Positions 13,229 to 23,000 of a stretch of DNA of 64,000 nucleotides are shown piece after piece. Location: assembly GCF_000316575.1 (NCBI RefSeq), contig NC_019682.1:2416001-2480000 (forward strand), in the 5' to 3' direction. Position 1 is the stretch's first letter; each line of letters opens with the position of its first letter. The position numbers and the translations under genes were made by a program. The notes below the pieces were generated by a model. It was not told the DNA's origin. It ran no database searches and was given only the letters and a program-made list of their open reading frames with translations. This DNA comes from Calothrix sp. PCC 7507 (GTDB taxonomy: Bacteria > Cyanobacteriota > Cyanobacteriia > Cyanobacteriales > Nostocaceae).

Positions 13229-16213
13229 TTAATCTACTCCTTCGATTGGCGCGAAACCTTGGCGCTGGATGTTTTCTGTGACTGTGCGGGGTTCGAGGAA
13301 TTGCAAGAGGTAATCAGGGCCTCCGGCTTTGGAACCTACACCAGAAAGATTGAAGCCACCAAAGGGTTGTCTTCCGACGATCGCTCCGGTAATATTGCGG
13401 TTAATGTATAGATTGCCGACTGCAAAATCTGTCTGCGCCTGTTGAATGTGGGAAGGTGTACGAGAATAAAGTCCCCCGGTTAAAGCGTAGTTCGTACCGT
13501 TGGCGACTTCTAAGGCTTCTTGGAAGTTCTTGACTCGAATGACTGCTAAGACAGGGCCAAAAATCTCTTGTTGGGCAATTATCCCATTGGGTGGCACTTC
13601 ACTAAAGATGACTGGCCCAACAAAATAACCTTGTGGTGGTGCTGGTAACTCTAGCGCTAGTTGTGATTCTGCCTTGCCTTTCTCAATATACTCAAGAATG
13701 CGCGAGCGTGCATTAGCATCAATCACCGGGCCGACTTGAGTACTGGGTAACTCTGTCTCGCCAATATTCAGCGATTTTGTTGCTTCCACCAATCGCTTGA
13801 CAAAGGTGTCATAAATTGGTTCCAGGACAATTACTCTGGAACAAGCTGAACATTTTTGTCCGCTATAACCAAAAGCCGATTGCACCACCCCAATCACGGC
13901 TTGATCTAAATCAGCACTTTCATCAACAATAATCCCATTCTTGCCGCCCATTTCCGCAATCACCCGTTTCAGATGCCTTTGGTTGGGTTTCAGCGTTGCT
14001 GCTTCGGCGTAAATTCGACATCCTACTTCCTGAGAACCAGTAAAAGCAATCACATGGGTGTCAGGATGACTTACCAAGTAAGCACCGACTTGGGAACCCT
14101 TACCAGGGACGTATTGAAATACACCTTTAGGGATACCAGCTTCGATCAAGATTTCTGTGAGTTTGGCAGTAATTACAGAAGATGTTTCCGCAGGTTTAAG
14201 CAAAGTACAATTTCCTGCAACCAAAGCTGCAACAGTCATACCACAGGCGATCGCCAGCGGGAAATTCCAAGGAGAAATCACCACAGCAATTCCTCGCGGC
14301 TGGTAAATATAACGATTCGTTTCCCCCGAAACGTCATAAATTACACCTTTATCCAACCGTTCCATTTCCGCAGCGTAGTAGAGACAAAAATCGATCGCCT
14401 CAGAAACCTCCCCATCCGCTTCCTTAACAGGCTTCCCCACCTCCAAAACAATCCAAGCCGAAAGTTCAGCGCGGCGTTGTTCCATCAAATCAGCCGCCTT
14501 CCTGAGAATATCAGCGCGTTGTTTAGCTGGAGTCTTCCGCCAACCAGGAAACGCCGCCTTAGCAGCAACCATCGCCTGTTCAGCCTGTTCCACGCTAATC
14601 AACCCCACCTTCCCAATCACCTCACTAAAATTCGAGGGATTGAGAGAATCAATTACCTCAGAAGTATTAACATACTCCCCATTAATTAACGGTAGATATG
14701 TCTTACCCAACTCCCGACGGACTTTTTGAAAAGCCTGCGCCGCCTTTTGTCTTGCCTCCTCCTCAGCATAATCAGTATCTGCCACACCCGCAAAACCTGC
14801 ACCCTCTTCTTTGCGCCTCTGCGTCTCTGCGTGAGACTCTTGGATAATCGGCGCCGCCAAAAGTTCCTCAACCGGCCGATTCTCCAAATTTTGCCGCAAG
14901 AAAGAACTATTAGCCGTATTTTCCAACAACCGCCGAATTAGATAAGCCATCCCCGGCAACAATTCACCATAAGGACAATACACCCTTACCCGATAACCCT
15001 GATCAACCAAAGCCTTAGCCAGCTTATCACCCATGCCATATAACACCTGCATTTCAAAACGGCGGCGGGGGACATTCAAGCTTTCAGCGATCGCTATAGC
15101 CCGTGATTGCGATCGCACGTTATGACTACCAATAGCAGCATACACATATTGGTGATTTTCTAACAACAATTGAGTAATCGTTTCAAAGTTGGCATCACTG
15201 GCAACCTTATCGTTATAAACTGGTTGTGGCCAATGCTTCTGCGCTGCTTTGATAGTTTCTTGATCCCAATATGCGCCTTTCACCAACCGGATGGTTAAAG
15301 GATAACCGCGCTGTTTCAGCCAAGTAATCAAGTCTTTAGCATCTTGTTCGCTATCACGCAGATATGCCTGGATGGTAACACCAATATCTGTCCGTTGCCT
15401 AAACTCTTCTTCCAGTAACAGCTTTTTGAGGATGCTGAAAGTGATATCTTTGTAAGCGTACTGTTCCATATCAAAATGGACAGCCGCGCCTAACTCTTGG
15501 GCACGTCTTAAAAGAGTGCGAATGCGATCGCTCACTTTCTCCTCACTACCCTGAGCATCTAACGGGTCAAATTGCGAATAAAACGCCGTTAACTTCACAG
15601 AAACCTGGACTTTTGGTAGCTGTTCGCCATCTGCGACATCAATAGCCGGAATTGTTGTCCAATTTTTTGACGCTTCCACCAATTGTTGCATCAATTCCAG
15701 GTAGCGTTCCAAATAAGACTGCGCTTCTGCTTCTGTAATTACCGCTTCACCTAGTAAGTCGATGGTGAAAGCCATTTTGTCTTTACGCAGTCGTTCGACG
15801 GTTTTGATGACTTGTTTAATATTTTCCCCAGAAATATACTTATAAGCCAGAGTTTCAACGGCTGTATTTACAGTTGTCGCCGCAACTTGTCCTGGCACAG
15901 AATCGGGGTTAGCAAAATTCAGCATCCCCTTGAGGGCTGCGGGTAACTCTACAGATTCATCTCCTAAATATTCTTGCAAATGTGCAGCAATTTCTGATTT
16001 ACTACGTAAAGCAGGCAAAGTGTCGATAAAACGAAATAATTGCACCCGCAATCCAGGATTGCTCATTGCCCAGGCAAGTAATTTATCATCCCAGCGCATT
16101 TGATCGCGCAGGGAAGCCAAAAACGAGCGATTCTCCTGAGTTGCTGAGAGAATTTTTCTAGCAATTTCTTGAGTTTTAGCTTCGTATGTGCTGCTTTGTA
16201 CTTGTAAAACCAC
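13229..16213 (-). CDS. putA: Bifunctional proline dehydrogenase / glutamate semialdehyde dehydrogenase
   Basis: About 994 residues. The N-terminal half is an FAD-dependent proline dehydrogenase barrel (MAFTIDLLGEA, RLVKGAYWD). The C-terminal half is an aldehyde dehydrogenase with the glutamate in EMGGKNG and the catalytic cysteine in GYSGQKCSACSR. Together they oxidise proline to glutamate. I place the start at GTG 16213, because AAGGAG stands 10 nt before it; the longer frame to ATG 16249 begins in a GGGGCAT repeat. No N-terminal DNA-binding domain is present, unlike enterobacterial PutA. Around residues 459-472 the linker contains a repeat-derived HAETQRRKEE segment. A Fur-box-like site lies upstream. 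Confidence 0.93.
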   Translation of the reverse strand: MVLQVQSSTYEAKTQEIARKILSATQENRSFLASLRDQMRWDDKLLAWAMSNPGLRVQLFRFIDTLPALRSKSEIAAHLQEYLGDESVELPAALKGMLNFANPDSVPGQVAATTVNTAVETLAYKYISGENIKQVIKTVERLRKDKMAFTIDLLGEAVITEAEAQSYLERYLELMQQLVEASKNWTTIPAIDVADGEQLPKVQVSVKLTAFYSQFDPLDAQGSEEKVSDRIRTLLRRAQELGAAVHFDMEQYAYKDITFSILKKLLLEEEFRQRTDIGVTIQAYLRDSEQDAKDLITWLKQRGYPLTIRLVKGAYWDQETIKAAQKHWPQPVYNDKVASDANFETITQLLLENHQYVYAAIGSHNVRSQSRAIAIAESLNVPRRRFEMQVLYGMGDKLAKALVDQGYRVRVYCPYGELLPGMAYLIRRLLENTANSSFLRQNLENRPVEELLAAPIIQESHAETQRRKEEGAGFAGVADTDYAEEEARQKAAQAFQKVRRELGKTYLPLINGEYVNTSEVIDSLNPSNFSEVIGKVGLISVEQAEQAMVAAKAAFPGWRKTPAKQRADILRKAADLMEQRRAELSAWIVLEVGKPVKEADGEVSEAIDFCLYYAAEMERLDKGVIYDVSGETNRYIYQPRGIAVVISPWNFPLAIACGMTVAALVAGNCTLLKPAETSSVITAKLTEILIEAGIPKGVFQYVPGKGSQVGAYLVSHPDTHVIAFTGSQEVGCRIYAEAATLKPNQRHLKRVIAEMGGKNGIIVDESADLDQAVIGVVQSAFGYSGQKCSACSRVIVLEPIYDTFVKRLVEATKSLNIGETELPSTQVGPVIDANARSRILEYIEKGKAESQLALELPAPPQGYFVGPVIFSEVPPNGIIAQQEIFGPVLAVIRVKNFQEALEVANGTNYALTGGLYSRTPSHIQQAQTDFAVGNLYINRNITGAIVGRQPFGGFNLSGVGSKAGGPDYLLQFLEPRTVTENIQRQGFAPIEGVD

Positions 16214-16469
16214 TGATAATAAACTCCTTAATTTTAGGACATGGGGCATGGGGCATGGGGCATAGTCCTCAATTTTCCTAGCCCTGTATCCTCATAGCCA
16301 ATACCCAGTTTCTCGAAAGTATGTGTCTTCTATTGTGACGCTTACATTTTGCTGTCACCACATCCCAGCAACTCAAAGTTGAAAATAGCGACACATAACA
16401 ATGCTTGGTGAATATCGTCTAGCAACACCTTTGCAAGAGTGATTTTCACTGCGGCGAATGGAACTTTAT

Positions 16470-16488
16470 TAAAATGATAATCATTATT
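16470..16488. promoter_or_regulatory. Fur-box-like palindrome
   Basis: TAAAATGATAATCATTATT matches 16 of 19 positions of the classical Fur consensus GATAATGATAATCATTATC, with an intact central TGATAATCA. It lies 257 bp upstream of putA and 242 bp upstream of ndhD, between the divergent genes, and upstream of the ndhD promoter at 16559-16587. It could serve either gene. Binding is inferred from similarity only. Confidence 0.6.
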
Positions 16489-16558
16489 GCAAGGTGGCTG
16501 TTAAGTAGCGATCGCCAAAACAATATCTTGTAATAGTGATGTGAGTCACAATTTCTGG

Positions 16559-16587
16559 TTGACGTTGCAAAACTTTACAATTAGGAT
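16559..16587 (+). promoter_or_regulatory. Putative sigma-70-type promoter of ndhD
   Basis: TTGACG, 17 bp, then TAGGAT. This predicts a transcript starting at about 16594 with a ~135-nt leader before ndhD. The leader contains AGGAGG at 16646-16651, which is too far from the ndhD start to serve it. Confidence 0.5.
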
Positions 16588-16729
16588 GGTAGACGGCAGA
16601 ACTTAGTAAGTATTTATTCTCATGAATACTCAAAATTTCAGATTTAGGAGGCAAAGAAAGTTTACAAAAGTAAGAATTCCTTAATATAATGTAATTAAAA
16701 GCGAAACCAAAAATCTATTGTCAGAAGTA

Positions 16730-18343
16730 ATGAATGCTATGGAATTTCCCTGGCTAACAGCCATAATCCTCTTACCCCTGGTGGCATCCTTAGCCATCCC
16801 CCTCATCCCAGATAAAGAAGGTAAAACTGTCCGCTGGTATGGTCTGGGAGTAGCCCTAGCCGACTTTGGCTTAATGATTTACGCCTTCTGGCAACACTAC
16901 GACTTCCAAACCTCTACACTCCAACTAGTAGAAAACTATCCTTGGGTACCGCAGTTAGGTTGGAATTGGTCAGTAGCAGTTGACGGTTTGTCAATGCCCC
17001 TAGTGTTACTAACCGGCTTAATTAACACCCTCGCAATATTCGCGGCTTGGAAAGTTACCACCAAGCCGCGTTTATTTTATGCCTTGATGTTAGTGATGTT
17101 CAGCGCCCAGTTAGGCGTGTTTGTCGCTCAGGATTTACTCTTGTTCTTCCTGATGTGGGAAATTGAGTTAGTCCCTGTGTACTTGCTAATTTCCATCTGG
17201 GGTGGACCAAATCGCCGCTATGCAGCCACCAAGTTCATCATTTACACAGCCGCTGCATCAATATTTATTTTGATTGCTGGGTTTGCAATGGCATTCTCCG
17301 GAGATACCGTCACCTTCAACATGGCATCTCTGGGAATGAAAGAATATCCCAAAGTTTTTGAACTGTTAGTTTACGCTGGTTTCTTAATTGCCTTCGGTGT
17401 CAAGCTGCCAATTTTCCCTCTCCACACTTGGCTACCTGATGCCCACGGTGAAGCATCTGCACCCGGTTCGATGATTTTGGCTGGTGTGTTGCTGAAAATG
17501 GGTGGCTATGCTTTAATCCGCTTCAACGTCGAAATGTTGCCCAATGCCCATGTAACATTTGCTCCAGTGTTGGCAATCTTGGGTGTAGTTAACATTGTCT
17601 ACGGTGCTTGCTGTGCCTTCGCTCAAACCAACCTCAAACGCCGTTTGGCTTACTCTTCAATTGCCCATATGGGGTTTGTGTTGATTGGTATCGCTTCCTT
17701 TACAGAAATTGGCATCAGCGGCGCTGTGCTACAAATGGTTTCTCACGGTTTAATTGCTGCTAGCTTGTTCTTCCTATCTGGCGTGACTTACGAACGCACC
17801 CACACCTTGGCGATGGACAAAATGGGTGGGATAGCAAAAGTAATGCCCAGAACCTTCGCACTGTTTACCATCGGTTCAATGGCCTCTCTCGCTTTACCGG
17901 GGATGAGTGGCTTTGCTGGGGAGTTGATGGTGTTCCTTGGTTTGGCTACCAGTGATGTTTACAGTTCTAGCTTCAAATTTGTAGTCGTGCTGCTATCAGC
18001 GGTAGGCGTGATTTTGACACCGATTTACTTACTGTCGATGCTCCGCCAAGTATTCTACGGCAAGCAAAGTGAGGAGTTGCATTTAGATGCTGTAGTAACT
18101 GATGTGAAACCACGCGAATTGTTTATCACTGCTTGCTTGATAGTTCCTATTATCGGTATCGGCTTCTATCCTAAGTTAGCAACGCAGACATATGATGTGA
18201 AGACAGTAGAACTAGCAGCTCATGCGCGCCAAGTTCTGCCAGTTGTCGCTCATCAACAACCATCAAGTCTGTATTCCAGCTTGTTTACTGCTCCGACATT
18301 AGCTAATTCTCAAGTTGAACGTTCAATTAATATTTCTGAGTAA
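16730..18343 (+). CDS. ndhD: NAD(P)H-quinone oxidoreductase subunit 4
   Basis: A ~537-residue, very hydrophobic proton-pumping subunit of NDH-1 with about 14 membrane helices. Conserved signatures include [36 protein letters not shown] and [16 protein letters not shown], with the lysine and glutamate residues of antiporter-like Mrp/NuoM subunits. It takes part in respiratory and cyclic electron flow in thylakoid membranes and looks like the NdhD1/D2 type rather than the CO2-uptake D3/D4 type. A TTG at 16718 and an ATG at 16739 are alternative starts. The gene stands alone, away from ndhF. Confidence 0.93.
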   Translation: MNAMEFPWLTAIILLPLVASLAIPLIPDKEGKTVRWYGLGVALADFGLMIYAFWQHYDFQTSTLQLVENYPWVPQLGWNWSVAVDGLSMPLVLLTGLINTLAIFAAWKVTTKPRLFYALMLVMFSAQLGVFVAQDLLLFFLMWEIELVPVYLLISIWGGPNRRYAATKFIIYTAAASIFILIAGFAMAFSGDTVTFNMASLGMKEYPKVFELLVYAGFLIAFGVKLPIFPLHTWLPDAHGEASAPGSMILAGVLLKMGGYALIRFNVEMLPNAHVTFAPVLAILGVVNIVYGACCAFAQTNLKRRLAYSSIAHMGFVLIGIASFTEIGISGAVLQMVSHGLIAASLFFLSGVTYERTHTLAMDKMGGIAKVMPRTFALFTIGSMASLALPGMSGFAGELMVFLGLATSDVYSSSFKFVVVLLSAVGVILTPIYLLSMLRQVFYGKQSEELHLDAVVTDVKPRELFITACLIVPIIGIGFYPKLATQTYDVKTVELAAHARQVLPVVAHQQPSSLYSSLFTAPTLANSQVERSINISE

Positions 18344-18397
18344 ATTAACTGCCCATTAGGGGTGCTGCAAGTAAATTCTAAATATGAGGGGAATATA

Positions 18398-18430
18398 GGG
18401 GTGGTTGCAAAACCATCCCTTAAATTTTTT
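18398..18430 (+). terminator. Intrinsic terminator of ndhD
   Basis: GGGGTGGTT, loop GCAA, AACCATCCC (one G-T pair), then a T-rich tract (AAATTTTTTC). It lies 55 bp past the ndhD stop. Confidence 0.7.
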
Positions 18431-18449
18431 CTAGTTATTTTTGGGTAAT

Positions 18450-18866
18450 TTATTTTGGCAGTTTTTTCAGCCATTCCTGAAAATCACGTTCATATGATTC
18501 TCCGTTAGTTTTGTAAGCCTTCACAGCATCAAAAAACAAACCTAAACCCCAACCCAAGATGGGAAAAATTGCCCAGAAATATGCAGGGCTGGTCAACAAA
18601 TTCAACACAATCAAAAATCCATTTACCCCAATAAAAGCAATCAAGTGTGATTTAAACTCTCCACGTCGTTGGGAATGAAATTTCTGCCGCTTTTTCACTT
18701 CTATTTCTTGGATTAACCATTCTTGTTCAGCAGCTTGTAGCGATTCTGATGAAACTCCTAATTCTGAGGCTATTTCTATAATTTGCTGCCGTGAAACTTC
18801 TCCCTGTTGTTGACGGGCAAAAGCTTTTTGCAGAATCTGTTGCATTTGTTCGGAATTGTAAGTCAT
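18450..18866 (-). CDS. 2TM-domain protein with N-terminal helical region
   Basis: A 138-residue protein. Residues 1-60 are helical and Gln/Glu-rich and include SRQQIIEIASELGVSSESL, resembling the small helix-turn-helix seen before 2TM domains in this family. Two hydrophobic segments (about 73-91 and 94-113: SHLIAFIGVNGFLIVLNLL, FWAIFPILGWGLGLFF) form the 2TM unit. The C-terminus is amphipathic (YERDFQEWLKKL). Family members are small inner-membrane proteins of unknown role, sometimes fused to histidine kinases. It converges on ndhD, with the ndhD terminator in between. Confidence 0.75.
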   Translation of the reverse strand: MTYNSEQMQQILQKAFARQQQGEVSRQQIIEIASELGVSSESLQAAEQEWLIQEIEVKKRQKFHSQRRGEFKSHLIAFIGVNGFLIVLNLLTSPAYFWAIFPILGWGLGLFFDAVKAYKTNGESYERDFQEWLKKLPK

Positions 18867-19287
18867 AAAAATACCTCAAAAGGTGAAAAAATAGCTGGGC
18901 GAATTGTAGCGGTTTTCAGTCGAATGCAATACAGGGCGGGGAAACCCCGCCCCTACGGGCTTGGCGATTTAAAACTGTACCTCATGGATCTAAAAACCGC
19001 GATAAATGGATTTTGAAACTTTAGCTACAAAACCATGAACAATATATTTACCCGTTGTTACGAACTGCTGAGACACACATTTTATATCTGAAAAAATAAC
19101 CCATACAGTAATTGAAAACACAAATATGGATTTATTATGTGCGTTTTTATTGTTTTATATTTCAAAATAATGTGAAAAGTCATAATATAGGGGTGGTTTA
19201 GTAACCACACCGACAATTTTTCTGCTGCTCGTGTTAGGACTTTAGCTATAGAATCCTACTACAAACAAGTGATATGTTATGGATTGT
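18867..19287. other. Intergenic region with dispersed hairpin repeat
   Basis: At 18921-18990 a repeat with the hairpin GGGCGGGGAAACCCCGCCC is followed by TTGGCGATTTAAAACTGTA. Related copies are at 37330-37385 and 58779-58855, each just downstream of a gene. The rest is AT-rich. I see no gene. Confidence 0.6.
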
Positions 19288-19671
19288 TCAATTTTCAAAC
19301 TTGAGAGTGCCGTCAATATTCGCAATATGCTCGTCAAGATTAATGTACGATCCTAAAGATGATTGATCTCTTCTTCTGCACTCAGCACGTAGTCTGTTTC
19401 TACCAGCTAAACCAACTTCATCGCAAGTCAGAGAAAATCTACTGTCTCCCCACTCCAAAGTACCGTCAATATTGCCGATATGTTGATTTAAGTCCATAGA
19501 AGTAAACCGAGTAGATCCATTAGCTCGCTGGCAAGCGGCTGTTAAGGTTGAGCCATCGATACGAATACCTTGACATGTCCGAGAAAAGTCACCAGTTGCC
19601 CAAGCGTTACCGATGAGTAAATTAAAGGTCAGAAAAACTGTGCAAAAAAAGGTAGCACAAATTCTTAGCAT
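19288..19671 (-). CDS. Secreted CVNH (cyanovirin-N homology) domain protein
   Basis: A 127-residue protein with an N-terminal signal peptide (hydrophobic ATFFCTVFLTFNLLIG, cleavage probably after NAWA). It is followed by one CVNH domain of two tandem sequence repeats: DFSRTCQGIRIDGSTLTAAC...DLNQHIGNIDGTLEW and RFSLTCDEVGLAGRNRLRAEC...NLDEHIANIDGTLKF. Cysteine pairs stand at the positions that form disulfides in cyanovirin-N. CVNH proteins bind mannose-rich glycans; binding has not been shown here. It stands alone on the minus strand with an extended upstream region. Export to the periplasm or outside is likely. Confidence 0.85.
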   Translation of the reverse strand: MLRICATFFCTVFLTFNLLIGNAWATGDFSRTCQGIRIDGSTLTAACQRANGSTRFTSMDLNQHIGNIDGTLEWGDSRFSLTCDEVGLAGRNRLRAECRRRDQSSLGSYINLDEHIANIDGTLKFEN

Positions 19672-20044
19672 TTGTCATCTCTCCTAAGATGTATATTTGG
19701 TTAGGTCAACCAAGGTCATTCTACAGGAGTGTATTTTTATACATTTATAGTTAATAATTTTTAACTATTGGTCTGTTCGATTAATTTTGATGGACTTAGG
19801 ACTTACGTATGTGTCACAGTCAAAAAATGGTGCATAACGCTACAAAATCGTAGCATTTCTCGACAAGCGTGAGGTACATCGGTAAGGGCATGGCACTGCC
19901 ATGCCCCTACACAGCGTGATATATTTTTGTACTTCATTTGAATGGGAAGCGGGATATCCCTCTTCTGCTTGGCAAACAACCGTTTGCCCCTACGTACAAT
20001 CGGGATTAAGAAATTTCCGAGCCTGACTCAACCTGATTAACTCA
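19672..20044. other. Intergenic region with repeats
   Basis: The 373 bp include the upstream region of the CVNH gene, a truncated copy of the TTAGGACTTACG repeat end at about 19796 (see 60746-60907) and a hairpin GGGCATGGCACTGCCATGCCC at about 19887-19907. No ORF of interest. Confidence 0.5.
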
Positions 20045-23000
20045 TTAATCATCATCCTCAGATTGAATTGGAGGACGCCCAGAAACGATAATAAAACCAA
20101 CAGAATCTAGGCGAATGGCGGGCTGACGAATTCCTGCGATAATTACTTGGCTTAATGCTGTTTCGTTATTGAGTTCTTGCTCTAGTGCTGGATCAGAAAT
20201 TCGCTCTTGGTTGGTATGTCGGGTTAAACGCAGACGCAATTGGTCTAGTCTCTTACCTAATTTTTGTTCAGCATGGGTAGCGCTATTCTTACATAATGCA
20301 CTAAAGTCGGGATGCTGATTGAGTAAATCTAAAGACGTGCGACGCGCCTGATAGCAAAATTCTTGCCACTTGCTAGACTCAACAAAGTTATCAAGAATAG
20401 ATAAACGACTTTTGGCTAAGTTGTAATCTCGGTATTTACCACCTTTGCTCTTATAAGGACGTTGCAGGATATTTAAGAGTGTTTCATCTTCTACAGCAGA
20501 CATTGATTCAGATCGGGCATCAATAAATACACTTTCTACAATTGGCGGAAATAAACTATCTGCCCGTCTTTGCAAAGTTTTATCTTTTGTAGTGTTGCCG
20601 ATATAATTTGTTAAATTTGTTTCGACAATGTAATTAAATCGGAAACCATACCACTCTTTACCTTCTCCAGAGTCCCAATTTTCGTCAACTCGCCACATGG
20701 CGAAAGTTTTACCCCGGTCATCCCAATGAATATAAGATGAGAGTGCTTCTACAAGGTTTTCGCCAATGCGGTGGAGTTTTGCACCAGGTTGTTGATTTGC
20801 TACTCTCCGGTTAAAAGTCCCAAATTCTTCCAAGATACCGGCAAAATTGGTGCTTAAATTATCTGCTGGAACTAATGTGTTTTCGGTGGGCTTATAACGC
20901 TTTAGCGCTGATACATTAGGATTATTGATTGGCTGAAATCTCAACGCATTACAAACCCAATCTTCAGTTACTTGCTGGATTTCTTGATGACGAGCATCAT
21001 AATCATCTAGAGATTGAAAATATTGGGTAGCGCTTTCATCCAAAGCATCTATTTCATCTAGGGCGTTTTGTTCGCTAATTTTTACTTGTTCTTGCTCAAT
21101 TTCTGTTTGAATTACTTCTATGTTGCCTAATAATCCATTTGCCCCTGATTTAAATATTATTTCTGCCAAGGCTGGTAATTTTTCGTCAACATAAAACTGG
21201 AGACTGGCAATTGATTGCCCAAAGATATTAAACCCTTCTTTTAATAGCCGATACCATGCGTCATGGAGACTATCGGGTAAATCTACGCCAGCAAATACTG
21301 TCAACTCAACTTTCAATGGACGACCAATCCGGTCTATTCTACCAATTCTTTGTTCTAGGCGATTTGGCGACCAAGGTAGGTCAAAATATATCATGCAGTC
21401 GGTAAATTGTAAGTTACGACCTTCTTCGCCGGAGGAGTCGCAAACTAGAATAAAGCAATTGGGGTCTTTTTTAAACCGATTTAAGTTCTCTTCTACTTGA
21501 GCGCGAGTTTGTTTAACTTGATGACTGGCGATCGCCCCTTTACCAAAACGATCGCCCAAATATCGGACAATTTCGGCGCAAGTTTGCATAAAACTGGTAA
21601 AGACAACAATTTTGGGCAGACTGTCTCCCGGTATTGGTCTTTTTAACCGTTGTTGCACCTCTGTCAGCAATTTAGGGAGATTGAACTTGAGGGATTGTAA
21701 TTTTAAAGGTTCGCAGAGTTGGTAAAGTATGACTGTGTTGAGCAATTCCAGGCGATCACCATCTTCTGAAGGTTGTTCTATAATTTGCAGCAAGCTTTGC
21801 AAAATCTCTGCTTCCTCAGCAAATTTAGGAGTTTCCATGAGGGTGCGAACACTATCAGCGCCAAATTCCTCAACTAATTCTGCGGTGGATAAACCCTTTA
21901 AACGTGCTTGAATTACCTGTTTTAAAATCCCCAGCCAGGTACCAGCAGCACGGAAGAACAAGAGAACAATCTGGTGATATTGTTGATCATCAGGCGCTAC
22001 ATGACGCCACTTCTCAATTAGTTCATGGATATCAGGCGATCGCTCATCTAAATCATACTCGGCTCTAAGTGTAATATTCCGCTCGAAAATCACATCTTCT
22101 ACGGAAGCGCGACGATTGCGGAGCATCCGGTGGTGAAGTCTGTAGGTATCGCTGATATGGGTACGAATTGCCCTGACAATTTTAGATGTATCGCCCGATG
22201 TTGCTTGTAAAATATTTTCTAGCTCCTGTGCCAAGTTCAGTAAATACTCGTCTTGAGCAAACAGGTTGCGGAGTTGTTGAAGATTAGTTTTCAGAACTGA
22301 GGGGTTCGCACCTTCTTTAAACGACAGGAGAATTCGACCAATATCTTGGCGTTTTACCACCCTGTCACGAAAACCTGCTAAATCATTAAGTTGATAAGTT
22401 GCAGGATCGAGCAGATGCAGCATGGCGAGAAAATCTTGCTCGTGGTTGAGAACTGGGGTAGCCGAAAGTAGAAGCAGGCGATCGCTTTTATGTGCTAGTT
22501 GTTTGTAAGTCTCAAAACTCTTCCTTTGCACAGGGTCTGAAGATGTCGCCATTGCTGCGATATGGTGTGCTTCATCTAAAATGAGCAAGCCAATACTCGC
22601 TTTCGGGTTGATTTTGTGAATATCTTCAACCGCCAGCACTGCTACCCGCTTGAGAAAGTGGGAGATGTAAAACTTGTTTTCTAATTCCTGCTGCCATTGT
22701 TGCAGTAAATATTGCGGAACTAGAACTATCGCCCGTCCAGCGGGTTCATCCAATAAATATTGACGCAGAATAGCGCCAGCTTCGATGGTTTTTCCTAATC
22801 CGACTTCATCTGCTAATAAATATCGTTGAATCGGATCTTCGAGTACCCGACGGACAACTTCCACTTGATGTGGATAAAGCTTAATATTGGCGGAAATTAA
22901 TCCTGTCATTCCCCGACTGACAGCGCGCTGCGAAATTAAGGACTTGACGAAAGCAAAGCGTTTATCGTGAAAATAAGGCGTTTCTTGTCCCCTCATGGCT

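Noticed and set aside
13973-14689. 238-codon plus-strand open frame
   Set aside because: Lies antisense inside putA, whose frame and domains are intact.
16540-16552. TGTGAGTCACA palindrome upstream of ndhD
   Set aside because: The half-sites are 1 bp apart rather than the 6 bp of CRP sites, and it is not an NtcA GTA-N8-TAC site.
16622-16684. 20-codon leader ORF upstream of ndhD
   Set aside because: Short, compositionally random, and no ribosome site in front of it; kept only as a curiosity.
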